From assembly GCA_021014325.1 (NCBI GenBank), contig CM037464.1, forward strand, positions 8,711,127 through 8,775,126: DNA of 64,000 nucleotides, written 5' to 3'. Source of the DNA: Plazaster borealis. Taxonomy: Eukaryota > Echinodermata > Asteroidea > Forcipulatida > Labidiasteridae. The translations under genes and the position numbers were made by a program. Under the pieces are notes generated by a model. It was not told where the DNA came from and ran no database searches. It saw only the letters and a program-made list of their open reading frames with translations. Below, piece after piece: positions 35,396-64,000 of this stretch. The first letter of the stretch is position 1; every line of letters starts with the position of its first letter.

Positions 35396-37415
35396 GCTTC
35401 ATACCAATGGGGCTTCATAGTATAGTGTTTGTGCTAACTCTCTCAGTGCAACAACCGTAAAGTGGTGATGGGGCTACATGAGCTGTTGGGGGGCTAAGAT
35501 CTGTTCGTGTGGGCTGTACGCTTGTGCATACACTAAAAATAATACAGTAGGCCTACTCTAACTCTAAATAGGCTTGTTGCGGGATCGCAACAATAGGCCT
35601 ACTTTGACTATCATGTTTAAGCACTAACAATTTTCTGACAACCTGTAACTGCACAGTTCACCATTGTTGTATTTGAACCTTTAGATTTAAATTAAATTTC
35701 TTTCACATCTTGTTCAAAAATTGAAGGAAATTAATAAATTTTGATGCAAATAATTTTGCTCCAGTACGAAACTTCATTTGTTTGCGTTGCGTACAGAATG
35801 GTGTGTGACAACCCCACCGTTTCAATTTTGAAACCGTCTTTGAATTATGCGCGCGTTGACGCATCCGGTGTGGCAGGAGATTCTGTGTGTCCGCCCCCCT
35901 CCCCCCACCCCCGGAGATTATGTCCCCCCATACGGCGAACTGTGTACAAACTACTTTTGGTAGCGCCCTCTTTTGAATCACCCTCCTCTAGCCCATATGT
36001 TAATTTCCCGGCGTATGGGGACAGAATCTCCGGGGGGACAGATTTCCCTGGGACCGGGTGGCTCAATGTGTCCTATCCAGTCAATATAATCAGATCAATG
36101 GTGCATAGCACACCCACAGACTTCTGTGGGTGCACCACACTGAGCTACAACCAAAGCTATTTGCTAATATTTAAAAAAAAGTCTTTCAGTCTGTTGAAAA
36201 TAAACCATGCAGATAATTATATTTTCTGACAACTAAACTTCATTTTATCTTTTGAATTTTTGGTAGGTTAGCCGTTCGGCTTTTGAGCTAGCTATAGGAT
36301 CATCCAAAATAAAAACACCCCTGACTGGCTCCATCTTTAAAAAATTACCCAAAACGTTTTAAGCAATAGGGACATTTTGGGGGCTGTACACAAAACGCTT
36401 CATATTGTTTAAAAGTCAACAACCCCAGGGGGCACAACCTTGACCATTAACACTCCATTAAACAGCCATGACCTTTAAGTTCAAAGGAAACTTTTCAATG
36501 CATTTTAAAACACTCATCAGTTGATGGGTATCCTACAATTATATTTCTTCTTCTTCCACCAGTGTGCAAACTTTCAAATTACGTGATCAGAAGTGCACAG
36601 TAATGGGTATGTGCAAAAAGTAGGACAGTTTAGTTTGATGGTTAGGGGATATGGTAATAAGTTGGTGAACGTTGGAAGCCTATAGGCTAATGATCAAGCC
36701 GATTGAGTCAACTTCCTTCAGCCCATGTTATCGCATGGGGGACACACTCACCGGGGGACAAAACCCCATGATATATTAGTGGGGGAAGGGGAAAGGGGGA
36801 AGGGTTACATTTTTTATCAGTTATAATTGCTTTGGAAAATAAATTATCGGGACTGGGTTTCGCGCTTTTTTTATTTTCAAGAGCAGGTTATTTTATTTTC
36901 ATGAAAAGCAGTTTTTTTTTCAGCACACCAAAATAACTGCTTTGGAAAATAAAAATAGCTGCTTTGGAAAATAAAATAGCGATGGCACTACGGGCTTTCG
37001 TGTCCATTAAAAAACACCATTATCATCATGGGTTTGCCAGTATTAACTGATTGTGACATTACACTTTGCCATAGCAACAAAGATTGATAGGCCTATGCTA
37101 CGCAGTTTTTTTAAGTCAACGCTAAAATACTGTATGTAATTTTTGTATATTATGGAAATAACAACGGCCTTCTTTCTGTCTTACACCCGTTATGTGTCCC
37201 GTCTTTTCATGTGTGTCTGTCTCATTTTTTGTCTGTCCGTCCATAGGCTAGGGAACAAAAGCTGTACTCCTCCCCGGACCTAGATGTTGCCATTGTTTAA
37301 AGTTCACTTTTTTCATCACTTTAAAATTATGTATAGTAAAGTTATGTACTTTCATTTTGACCACATTTTAGCATTCTGTATTATTCACTTTGTATTACTG
37401 TAATTTGTGCAGCAT
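35396..37415. other. Repeat-rich intergenic DNA, no gene seen
   Basis: It holds further GGGGGACAGAATCTCCGG-type clusters (35880-36045 and 36735-36765), a G-rich run (GGGGAAGGGGAAAGGG, about 36783) and direct and inverted CTGCTTTGGAAAATAAAA units at 36825-36980. No ORF with recognisable motifs. Confidence 0.5.
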
Positions 37416-37762
37416 TTAAAGGCCCTGCTGTACACTATTGGTAAGATCGAAAAACACAAATGCTCACAGATTCACACACAACTTACATGATTTAAAGTAA
37501 GTAATGGTAGAAAGGGTTCCTTAAAATATTTCTGCCTAAAATGATATTGTTTCTGAGAAATGAGTCAAACAATAGTTTTTATCACGCGCGATATTTTGAA
37601 AAAACGGAAAACACATAAGGTCTCTTTTCACTATTTTCTCGTGATCTCGATGACCAATTGAGCTCAAACTTTCACATGTTTGTTTGTTCATGCATATGTT
37701 GAATCACACAAAATGTGGACACTGATTTTGAGCTGTTACCAAAAGTGTACGATACCTTTAAT
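37416..37762. mobile_element. Short element of family B
   Basis: TTTAAAGG...CCTTTAAT borders, with GTACACTATTGGTAAGATCG near the left and an inverse-like GTTACCAAAAGTGTACGATA near the right end; 347 bp. It matches 32297-32490 closely over its left half. Confidence 0.75.
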
Positions 37763-38283
37763 AAACGTATTATGATTGATTGATCAATCCTCTTTGGTGA
37801 AATCGGCCCCACGTCACTAATAAAGCAAGCATGATGACCGCTAAGAATTTCCTTTTAAAAAATTGAACACAACAAGGACTCACCAACATTATGGTATAGG
37901 CCTATGCTTTTAAAGGATGAATAGGGAAGCAGGATTATCCTCATCACACAGGACAGTGTTGGTATAGAGATCTTGGCTTTTTATCATACTTTGTCTGGAC
38001 TTAAATGTAGGCCTATAGATCTTGGTTGAAGTTGTTTTTCTTCGTTGCATCTCATGAAGTTGTTGCTGAATAGGCCTACATGAAACACCGTGTTAGAGAA
38101 AGCCTGCGGGTCCTTGCTCTCTTTCTCTATACATGGACATTAGTCGAAGTCTGGCACCTAGAAACACCAAGCCCACGTGTATTTAAAGCAAACAATGTGC
38201 AAAATCAACGTGAACGTTCAACGATCGCGTACATATGTGTACTACAATTACAAAATTGCGATCTCCGTAGAGTGTGCGGCAAG

Positions 38284-55297
<17,014 letters not shown>

Positions 55298-57299
55298 AGG
55301 TAGCCATAATTCATACCAAAGTTTGTATTCCTCAAGTGCTTTACCAGTAAATAAATCAGAACAGGGTTTTCCACAAACTGAGCCCCTAAAGATGCAAAAT
55401 GTCAGCTGTTTTGGCATTAATTCATAGTAATAGGAGCTGGAGAATGAGGATTTGATCATGATTTACTGTGGCATGGTTTATCCCACAATTATCACTTGAT
55501 ACCCACATGTGTATGGCAAAATGACACAATGTAACAAGATTTTATGGAAAAATGACACAAATGAGAAAACTTTACTTTGCCCAGCCCTCGTAGGACTGTT
55601 CTGTATACAGATACAGAGTGCTAAATTAGGAAGGGGCTGGCATAGGACAAACAATCTTCCTAGCTCTGTAATTTAACTCTTACCTGTTAGAAGCTACTTA
55701 ACTTCTCTCGTTATCATTCCATGGCTGTATACTTGTTATGGCACCGGGTTTTGGATGTCAAATATTCTTCTTTAATCTTTCATTTTCACACAGAATAATC
55801 CAGCTCTCCCAGTGTTAAACATTTGAACAAAATTTAAACACGGTTCGTCACCCAAGTGTGTTACACGTTATGATGCATACCGTTTTTTCCAGAGAACAAA
55901 TGGGGAACATATGGCCACTATTTGACAATTTCAGCATCTGCTATGTTTGTGCCTGTATTTTGATCTTATTCCTCACAGATACAGTAGTTTAATTTAAGAT
56001 AATTACAGGTTTGGAGGAAAAGTTTATTTGAATACAGGTGAAGTGACATATTTTAATGTGGCGCAATATTGTTAAAACAAATATATTAAGCTGAGCTAAG
56101 GGAACAGTTAGTCTACCACCAAGATTCTTTCAAAATGCTTAATTTTCTTTGGATACGTTGTTTACACGGCATAAAAATAGGAGGCAAAAAGAATCCTTTC
56201 TTTATCAAACTTGCATAAACTGAGTGTTCCAAGACCCCATTACCTTTCTGCAAAATACAACACCACTACTTTCTTCAGGTGATCTGTCTCAGGGAAAGCT
56301 ATGTAAAGTTTTACGACATTAGTTTAAAATGGTGTCTTCCACTTCAGTTTGGTGCGCATTTGTAGAGAATCCCTTAACCACTCACTGCTGGAATTTCCTA
56401 AACTTTCCTCTGGGAATATCATTGTCAATGATTCCATAACTTAACCAAGTAAAGACAACAAATGTTCTCATAAAAGGTTCCAGGAATTATTTTTTTCTTT
56501 CAAGAAAATGTGGCTTTTGTTCATCGTGAATCGGCCAAATCTTGTCTGTAAGCCACAGTTGATAACTGACCATGGCATGCTGGTGTCTTCGGACTTATCT
56601 GCCATGCTGAATACAATTGTGGCAGCATAATGATATTGTGTAATACTGGTTTGTCCAACAAAAAGGGATTACACAATAATGCCCACAATAAAAGAGAATA
56701 CTGAGCACGAATTCCAGCACCCTTTGTCCCTCTTTGTTACAGGGCAAATGAAGCGTAACACGGTGAATGCAGGCACTGTGCACGCTACACAATGGAATGT
56801 CCAGGTGTGTTTACATGTCCGTCGAAGCATTCCTGGACATCTCTGGAAAATAGGTTTATCGCACTTCCGTTTGTGAGTTCCTAAAAAGTTTTGTAAAAGT
56901 AGACCCATCTTCGGTGTTAACTGGATAAAACCAATTACAAAAAGAAGTTAAAGTTCTAGCAAGTTTCTGCATTTTGATACTGTTTCTTTAAAAAAAATAT
57001 ATATTTACCAAAGATTACAAAGGAGGTAAATTTTTAACATTTTCTATAATTGTTTATTTTTGTCTTCATGCCTTTTTTCTTTCTTCTTTTTTATTCAATT
57101 TTAGTCTTTGTAACTTATGTAAAGTGTGTAAAGTTGTTTTGTTATGTATTTATTTGAGAGGTAGCACCAGTTAAAAAAAGTCAATGACACTTAATTTGTG
57201 CAGGAAATAGCTTGTAGTGACTTTCAGGTTTTTTTGCATACATTGGTTGTTTCTTGGTTTTTATTGTATTATGTTCATGCAATAAGAGCATGAAGACGT
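55298..57299 (+). other. DDX43 3' flank / probable 3' UTR; no other gene seen
   Basis: AT-rich sequence with an AATAAA at about 55350 and others further on. No ORF with recognisable motifs. The true transcript end cannot be fixed from sequence alone. Confidence 0.4.
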
Positions 57300-58280
57300 T
57301 TTGTTTTTCCTCCTTCTTCCGTCCAACTCTTCCCTACAGCATAACTCAAGATTAAAACCCAATTGAGCCTCGAAACTCATCAGACAATTGAACATCAATA
57401 TGAAGACAAAACAAATTTGATGACTTCATAATGACGTCATCAGGTGTCAAATTACATTCAATCTTTGCACTATCAGAAAGGTCTTCAAAAACACAACAAA
57501 CGCTACACAGAGTGTGACCCAGCTTGACCTTGACTTCTTGTTCAACTTCTTGTTCAAACCAGAAGTTGAACATTTTAAAAATTCATAACTCAAGAAGTAC
57601 TGATTTGTTTTTGTAACATTTTTTGCATCAGGTTGTACATCTATGAACCTGCTCAAACTTTTGCACAGAGATGACAACAGTTTGACCCTTACTTCTGATC
57701 AAAACTGGATGTTAAAGCACACGTACATGTTGACCTGCATTGATAACACATAATAAACTACACAAAAACATGTACCTGTAATTTCACAGTACATATACAT
57801 TATGCGTGCATTGAATATCGTTTTTACATTGTATATTGACCATGCGGTGTAAATAGTCCATCATGTCACACTGCCACTGTTGTGTTCCTGATCCTTCAAA
57901 CTGTTTTCTACAGCATAGCTCAAAAATGAAACTGAATTGGACCTTAACTTCATCAGACAATTGAACCTCAACATCAGACAGCGGCTGAACGATGACGTCA
58001 TGTTAACGTCATCAGGTATTGAGTAACAATCAAAGTTTAATATAATTAAAAAAAATCATAACTTCTGAGCCACACACTGGATTTTCAGTCTATACATCAT
58101 CGGAAAGGTCTGTAGAAACTGAACAATTATTTCAAAGATATAACCCCAATTTGACCTTGTCTTCCGGTTCAAACCGGATGTTGAAAGAAAAAATATTAAA
58201 TGCTGTAATTTCAGGTTAAAAGGGAAAATGGGATAATGATTTGATGACGTAATCATTTAATGATATTCACAAACACCTTG
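57300..58280. repeat. Repeat family Q, copy 2
   Basis: Shares with 24174-25311 the TGTGACCC(A/C)..TTGACCTTGACTTC units (57510, 57670, 58143), paired CTTCCGGTTCAAACCGGATG half-palindromes and the final AACACCTTG. It is more diverged than copy 1 and in the same orientation. Confidence 0.6.
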
Positions 58281-58659
58281 TTTTTGAATGTAACAAAACC
58301 TGAATTCCTAGTTTTATTTTTGTATATATACATTTTTGGGTAGGGAACTGTGTTATAAAATAATTGGTGCTACCCGTTACTCATGTGCCATTTACTTTGC
58401 CAATGCTTTCATATCAACCAAGTATGTATTCATTGTTGGTGAAATTTATGTACTTGATGTGAAATACCTATTATTGCTATGTTTGTCATGCAAACGGTGG
58501 TTACTGAGGCTCTAAATTTACTGTAGTGGAGTTATTAACTTAACAGGAGATCAGGGCCCACGTGATGTGTAGAACATTGCCTTGTTCAGTCACAAGTGAA
58601 TGCTCAGTTTGAATTTCTCAAACTACATGTTCATTCAGTGTTGAGACATCACAAGCTTT

Positions 58660-58925
58660 TGCATAGTTAGACCGTATCTGAATTGGCGGCTACAGCTCTG
58701 GCTACGACTTTTGCTAAGGGTGTTGCTAAGGACGTCCTATAATTCAACGCATGATGACGCAGCGATCCAGCTGTAGCCGTAGCAGTAGCCTCACATAAGG
58801 AAAAATGAAACAGCTGTTGCAAACTGTTTACCAATCCAATAAGCTGTGTTATAAATGCAAACATGGTCATTGCCTGACGTTTAGAACCCTAGTAGAGTCT
58901 TTCTAGTAAAAAACACAGCCAAGCA
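58660..58925. repeat. Palindromic GGCTACAGCTCTGGCTACGA repeat
   Basis: GGCGGCTACAGCTCTGGCTAC is partly inverted at 58770-58793 (AGCTGTAGCCGTAGCAGTAG). The following 100 bp match 7880-8000. A degraded related piece (AGACTACGGCTATTACTAAG) lies at about 60628. Confidence 0.55.
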
Positions 58926-60089
58926 AATCTGTCTCCTAAGCAACAACGAGGCAGGGCATCACATTAGACATTTTGGCTGGTATGTTAAGCAAGACGTGTT
59001 CATGTGGTGCTATTTTTGTGGTTTGAACAGCTTCGAAATTGACCCAATGTCTTGGTTGGTTATTTTAAGTTAATATTTCTCAGTCATGTGAAATTTACTT
59101 GGTGTGCAAAGCTGTAACTGTAAGTTTGATTATTATTACAAATTACAAAGTTCTAATTGATTTATATTATTTTGTTGCATAAAAAAACCTTTTTTGTATT
59201 TCATTAAAAACAATAAAGAGATTCAATTTTCTAAGTTGCATACATACTTGCGTACTTAAGTTGTGTGATACATGAACTTATAAATTTGTGTCAGTTATTA
59301 GAAGAACTGTGTAACATCAACTGCAATGGATGGACATGTTGTAGAAGGTCAAGATGAAGATGACAATCGGCTTCACTGAGGATACTTAAGTCTGATTTCC
59401 GATTTTGTTGCCCTTGGGGAAAATCAGAAAAACAGATTAAATAGCCTGAAAAGTCTATTAAAGCCTATACCATTGTCAATATACACATTTTCAATATCCT
59501 TGTGGATTTGAAGAAACGTTTCTTTCTCAGTAAGCCTCTTACATAGACACTATGAAGCTGTGTATACTGCCGGATAGAGAACAGGAAAATTCACTTTGTT
59601 TTTAGCAACATGTACATGAGAAACTGCAAGTTTGGAAATAGGTAACTGGAAATGACCTATAAAACCCTATAGTTTGGAATTTGGTAAATCTTTGTTAACC
59701 TGTGGTGTATATTTTTAGTATAAAACCTGACCCTATATATGCTTCTAGTAGATAAGGCAGTGGGAGGCTGGGAATTGCAAAACATCACAACTATTGGACA
59801 ATACTACATGACAGGGAAAACCCCAATGCAATCTTCAATGAGATTAGGCCTTATCTTCAAAAGATGGGTCTTTGTGAACATTAGAACCAAACCACACACA
59901 TACTATACTGTTTGAAATACATACATAACTACAATAATAAAGGTTGACTCATCATTACCTTGCAGGAAAAAATTTGTAGTCTCGCGCCAGGAGTGTCAAG
60001 TCTGACAGACATGGCGCGTTATAAATGTTCACTATTATTATTATTAATTATCAAGTTCCTGTAGCACAGTTAGGCATATTACACTGAAT

Positions 60090-60443
60090 ATGATGAAGTA
60101 CACACAAGAACGAGGTATCATACTTTTGTGTCTCCCTTCCAAATGTACCCACTGGCTTCAACCTGTTGACAAGTCTGTTTTGAAACCACTCAAAACTAAC
60201 TATAACAGGGAGTGTTCACTGTACACGAAGGACCATGCAGGGGAGCAAACCACATGCTATACGTTCACAGAACTGTTCACAAGCGCGTACTTGAAAGCTG
60301 CGACAATGCAAAATGGCATAAATTGTTTCCGGGCATGTGGTGTGTATCTATTCAATCCACAAGTAATGCCAGAGTGTGTTTTCCTGGAAGCACAGATCAC
60401 AGATCATGCTGGCTTCACAACCAGAATAAATGAAATGAAATGA
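60090..60443 (+). pseudogene. Remnant of a pogo/Tigger-type DDE transposase
   Basis: The 117-codon frame encodes GIILLCLPSKCTHWLQPVDK, then LKPLKTNYNRECS, FTELFTSAYLKAATM and INCFRACGVYLFNPQV. This is the C-terminal part of the DDE_1 fold of pogo/Tigger/jerky-like transposases, where the Asp of the LQP(L/V)D motif is the last catalytic acid. The N-terminal helix-turn-helix and the rest of the catalytic domain are missing upstream, and no terminal repeats were found nearby. It is a 5'-truncated relic; an uninterrupted frame this long suggests a fairly recent loss or, less likely, an exon of a domesticated gene. Confidence 0.75.
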
Positions 60444-60805
60444 AATGAAAAATGAAATAAATAGCATTAGAATAAACTGAATGACAGAGATGTAATAAAC
60501 TACCATGTGCAGTTGCATAGTTGCGTGGCCTAAAATGTGACATATGACGCAACTAAGATTATTGTGATAATGATATCAGGTGAATTGGGCCAATATGAAT
60601 CTGTGTCCGAATAGTGGAGGGTGAGACTACGGCTATTACTAAGAGTGTTGTACTACATGCTTCAAGGCATATTAATATGGTGATTCAGCCTTTAGTTACG
60701 GGCAAATCTCAAATCCAAGATAAAATTATCCGAGTCTAATCCCCATTCAAAGAGACTGACTATAGAGTGGTCAAGCTACTGCCTTTAGTGCATGTATTTC
60801 AATAA

Positions 60806-61740
60806 TATAGGTTTTCTCGGTCAATTTCGGCAAATGGGCAGCAAATTTAACCACTGCGCCGTTCTATTTCGCGCGAAATCTGCTGCTGAAAAGGGTCATT
60901 CAAATTCGTTTTATGACTAGTCAAATGTACTATTACGTCATTTGATTTAACAAAATAATCATTCAATTTAACAATTCAACAAGGCAGCATTCAAATTCGC
61001 ATGAACTTTTTGAGGCGTTTTTTAGTCATTCAAATTCGTTTTGGGGCAGTCATTTCTGGAATTTGTGCAATCTAAAAAAAACGCTCTGTTAAACCTTGTT
61101 TCCTTTGGAATGTTAAAGGCATAAATACGGTTTACTTATTGGCACTTGAGTCACTTTGCCCATGTTCTTTGAAAACGAGCTTTCGCTACAGATTTACACG
61201 CATATTTCTAGAAATGGCAGCTCAATAAGAAACCAGGAAAAACATAAAGAAACTTTCCATTCAAACACAATACAAAAATAGGTCTTGGTCATTTAATCGA
61301 TAAAGACCACCCAAAAAAAACACTTAAAAAAAAAAGAAAGAAAAGAAAAAAGAAAAAAAGAAGAAGAAAAAATCTAATGGGCCCCCCTGGAAACATAATT
61401 AAAGAAAAATAAGGTTTGCCTGAATTAAAGTGAAGATACAAAAATGTTGCTTAGTACAGTTTATCTGGCTATTCGCATTTCTTTATCTTACTTATCAGTA
61501 AAAATCTCCAGTCGAACCAGCTTTGCTAAATTGAATGATGATTGTGCGTCACGAAAAAGAATGATGATATGCTAAATTGAACACAGTGCTTAAGGATTTT
61601 GAATGCCTCAAAACGAAATTGAATGCCCGAATTCTGAATTTGAAAAGCAGTAAAAACTGGAGTGGCAAAAATGCTTTAATTCGAACGCACGAAAATTAAA
61701 TTGGCTGCCCATTTGCCGAACTTGACCGAGAAAACCTATA
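60806..61740. mobile_element. TIR element L (TATAGGTTTTCTCGGTCAA ends), 935 bp
   Basis: TATAGGTTTTCTCGGTCAA continues inwards with TTCGGCAAATGGGCAGC, and all of it is inverted at 61703-61740. Inside are repeated CATTCAAATTCGTTTT motifs near both ends. TA borders. No transposase. It lies 18 bp from the next family A copy. Confidence 0.85.
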
Positions 61741-61758
61741 CACACAAAATGTTACAAA

Positions 61759-62308
61759 TAGACTGTGCAAGTCTCGCGCATATCGAAAACGAGACCAAAA
61801 CTTGAACAAAGACTATAATTTGCTATGAAATAAAATCTTCTTTTTAAATTATATTTATACAAAATTCTTGAAAATAAAAATGCCCATAGCAAGTTGTTAT
61901 AAATGTATTTACATTTTTTGTATAATACAAATAATTTGTTCAAATTAGCATTGAAACTAGGTTAAAACTTGGGATGATTATTGTTGGAAACCCCATTTGC
62001 CAATCACGCCTGAATGTGTGCGTCTATCACATAGGTTTAATGACAACATGTCCGTCAGTTGGGCAGCACTCTTAATTTTTCACAAGAAACCGGAAGTCAA
62101 GTCTTTCTTTGTTATTTTGTTGATTTTGTTTCTTTCTTTTTCATATTGTCTATTACTTAGTATTTCATTCCCAACATCATTTATAATTTTCATGGCCATA
62201 AACTACGTTAAACTAAAATAATTGACAAAACAAAATCCCGCCCACTAAAACTCCATATTGTTGGGACCACAATGGTCCCGGAAGTTTGCACGAGACTTGC
62301 ACAGTCTA
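61759..62308. mobile_element. Family A element, 550-bp copy
   Basis: Complete ends TAGACTGTGCAAGTCTCGCG and the inverse GAGACTTGCACAGTCTA. Internal blocks GGACCACAATGGTCC and CCATAAACTACGTTAAAC match the other copies. The central ATTGCGGTC region present in the 644-bp copy is deleted. Confidence 0.85.
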
Positions 62309-64000
62309 TACCAACAATCAATTGACCTCAAATATAAAGCATTATGAATCATGAATTTTATTTTCAAATTACAAGAACTAAATAAAAATACAGATAATTG
62401 CTACCACATTATGCAAATAATACTGAAGTGCTTTGATAGGCTATTGTATAATCATTAAAAGGGCCTAATTTAATAAAACTACAAAGTATAACAACATCTC
62501 AGTACACAACTTTGAGGTTTATCAATCAAAATGCTATGTGATTCAATCACATTGTTGTTATTAACATATTTCTATATTTTAGATCTGCAAATATATGTAC
62601 TAAGCTAAATTTTCTGTTTAGCAGCTTTATGAAATTGGGCTTAGCTTCTATTAGTTTAATAAACATTCCCAAATTTATTTCTGTAGAATTCAACTACAAG
62701 TAAATTTCTTTACATTACTTTGTGGGAAAGGTAGGACCAAACAGGTAGGATACTACTGGGTAATGATTATGTCAAAGGTCATGATGAATTTGTCACTCCT
62801 CATATTCTTGTACGATGGTTGAACCTGGGGCACAGTTGAAATTAAAGATTGCCTGTTAGTTTCTAAGTTAGCTCTAAGTGTATTACAAAGAAGGGTCATG
62901 GTGCTAGTACCTCTCAAATTTGAAATTCATGTGTAAATTTATTAAGTGCAGTGAAGAACAGAAGTATATGAGAGCAAAGCAGAAACTTAATATGGTTAAT
63001 AGTACTTATTTGGTGATGGTGGTGGCGACACCAGGAAAAAGGTTATAAACTTTTTCAACCATATTGTTATATTTTCAATTTCTGTGAATTATTTGACAAA
63101 ATGTCAATTTTGGCACAAGACCATGAAGACCATTTACAGTTGAAGCACATTCAGTGAGCTTCTTTGCAATGTAACAAGCATCTAGCATCAAAGGAAAAAA
63201 ACATAACCCTAAACCCTGCAGGGCACAAACGCTTTCAAATATACACTAAAAAAGTAATGATTATGGTCACACTATAGTCATTTGACACAGGACACCCAGC
63301 ACATCAACAAAGACACAATCTCCATGCAGTGGTATTAGGGCATAGCAAACCTTCCAAGGTCAAACAAAGGGTGTACAACCTTTCCAAACTTAGTGCAAAC
63401 TTAATATGTTAGTCAACTAATGGTAATAAAGAAGCATCTAACTGAATATGATGTGGAACCCATGTGAAAGGTAAAACAGCATCAATATATTCATTTTTGT
63501 GTGGAGTCTCTTCCACACAGTTGTGCCCTGCAGAAGCAAAAAACTCTAATGTGACTAACAGGCTATCAACATTTTGTATTATTAATTTGCATGTACTTGC
63601 ATTTTTGTTAACTTAACAAAAACCTTGGCTGGTTTTCTTTTTCTAGAAGGACCCATGATGAAAATGATATAGAAATATTTATTAAACTGAAAAGAAATGG
63701 TGCTGAATTAAAACTGGCGGCACAAACAAAGGGTCAAAGTTTGTATACATTAGAGTTGTCTAAATACATATTTATAATTCTATGTACCTATACAAATGTT
63801 TAATAAATGCTATCATACATGCAGTATTTGGTGGAGTTAGCAAATGATTCTGAGTCATTTTCAAAAGTTTGTATTGACAATTGTTTCGTTGTTTTTATTT
63901 GTACAAGTTTCAAAATTCAAACTGAGGAATCACAACTAAAGGGAAAAACATCCTTGATTGATACTGCACTAGAGAACAATACACCCTCATCTGCCACCAC
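62309..64000. other. AT-rich terminal region; one weak exon candidate
   Basis: No clear gene. A polypyrimidine tract and AG (TTGGCTGGTTTTCTTTTTCTAG, to 63646) precede an open frame of about 50 codons (RTHDENDIEIFIKLKRNGAE...) ending in TAA at about 63800. It has no recognisable motif. Confidence 0.3.

Noticed and set aside
35741..36229. 162-codon plus-strand ORF
   Set aside because: It runs through G-rich repeat clusters and has no domain-like segments or initiation context.

Overview
The window is animal nuclear DNA. Genes are split by GT-AG introns (plus one AT-AC intron), and long intergenic and intronic stretches are AT-rich and full of palindromic DNA transposons and tRNA-derived SINEs. 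The gene set (a coiled-coil fibrinogen-domain lectin, CCDC25, FKBP12, DDX43) and the repeat style suggest a marine deuterostome. An echinoderm, probably a sea star, is my best guess; it rests on general resemblance, not on any search.

Layout. (1) 3463-6107, minus strand: a five-exon fibrinogen-related lectin gene with a signal/anchor peptide, tandem coiled-coil repeats and a C-terminal fibrinogen domain. Its fourth coding exon carries a one-base frameshift in this assembly. (2) 10319-14379, plus strand: CCDC25, complete except for the first coding exon, which I could not find. (3) 19892-28042, minus strand, convergent with CCDC25: a complete 108-residue FKBP12 in five exons, whose last intron has U12-type AT-AC splice sites and branch site. 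About 250 bp upstream of its start codon a small divergent ORF begins. (4) 28.4-38.3 kb: a repeat island without recognisable host genes. Its elements are inserted into one another, and two of its large fold-back elements are armed with minisatellites. (5) 38284-55297, plus strand: DDX43, a KH-domain DEAD-box RNA helicase, complete in 20 coding exons (673 codons), with an RGG/FGGG-rich tail. Its introns hold a third minisatellite-armed fold-back element, a 45-bp minisatellite, SINEs, MITEs, and a tandem duplication of an exon end with its splice donor. (6) 55.3-64 kb: repeats, including a pogo/Tigger-type transposase remnant at 60.1 kb and a TIR element at 60.8-61.7 kb.

The four host genes have unrelated jobs (recognition lectin, DNA-sensing/NFACT-R protein, prolyl isomerase, RNA helicase), and nothing suggests a functional cluster. 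The most unusual content is the transposon landscape: several families of inverted-repeat elements whose arms are themselves tandem arrays (6-bp, 21-bp and 16-bp units), one element built round a telomere-like TTAGGG array, and one whose inverted ends are tRNA-like modules.

Exon boundaries were read by eye from splice signals, reading-phase continuity and protein-family conservation. Starts and UTRs are less certain than internal exons.
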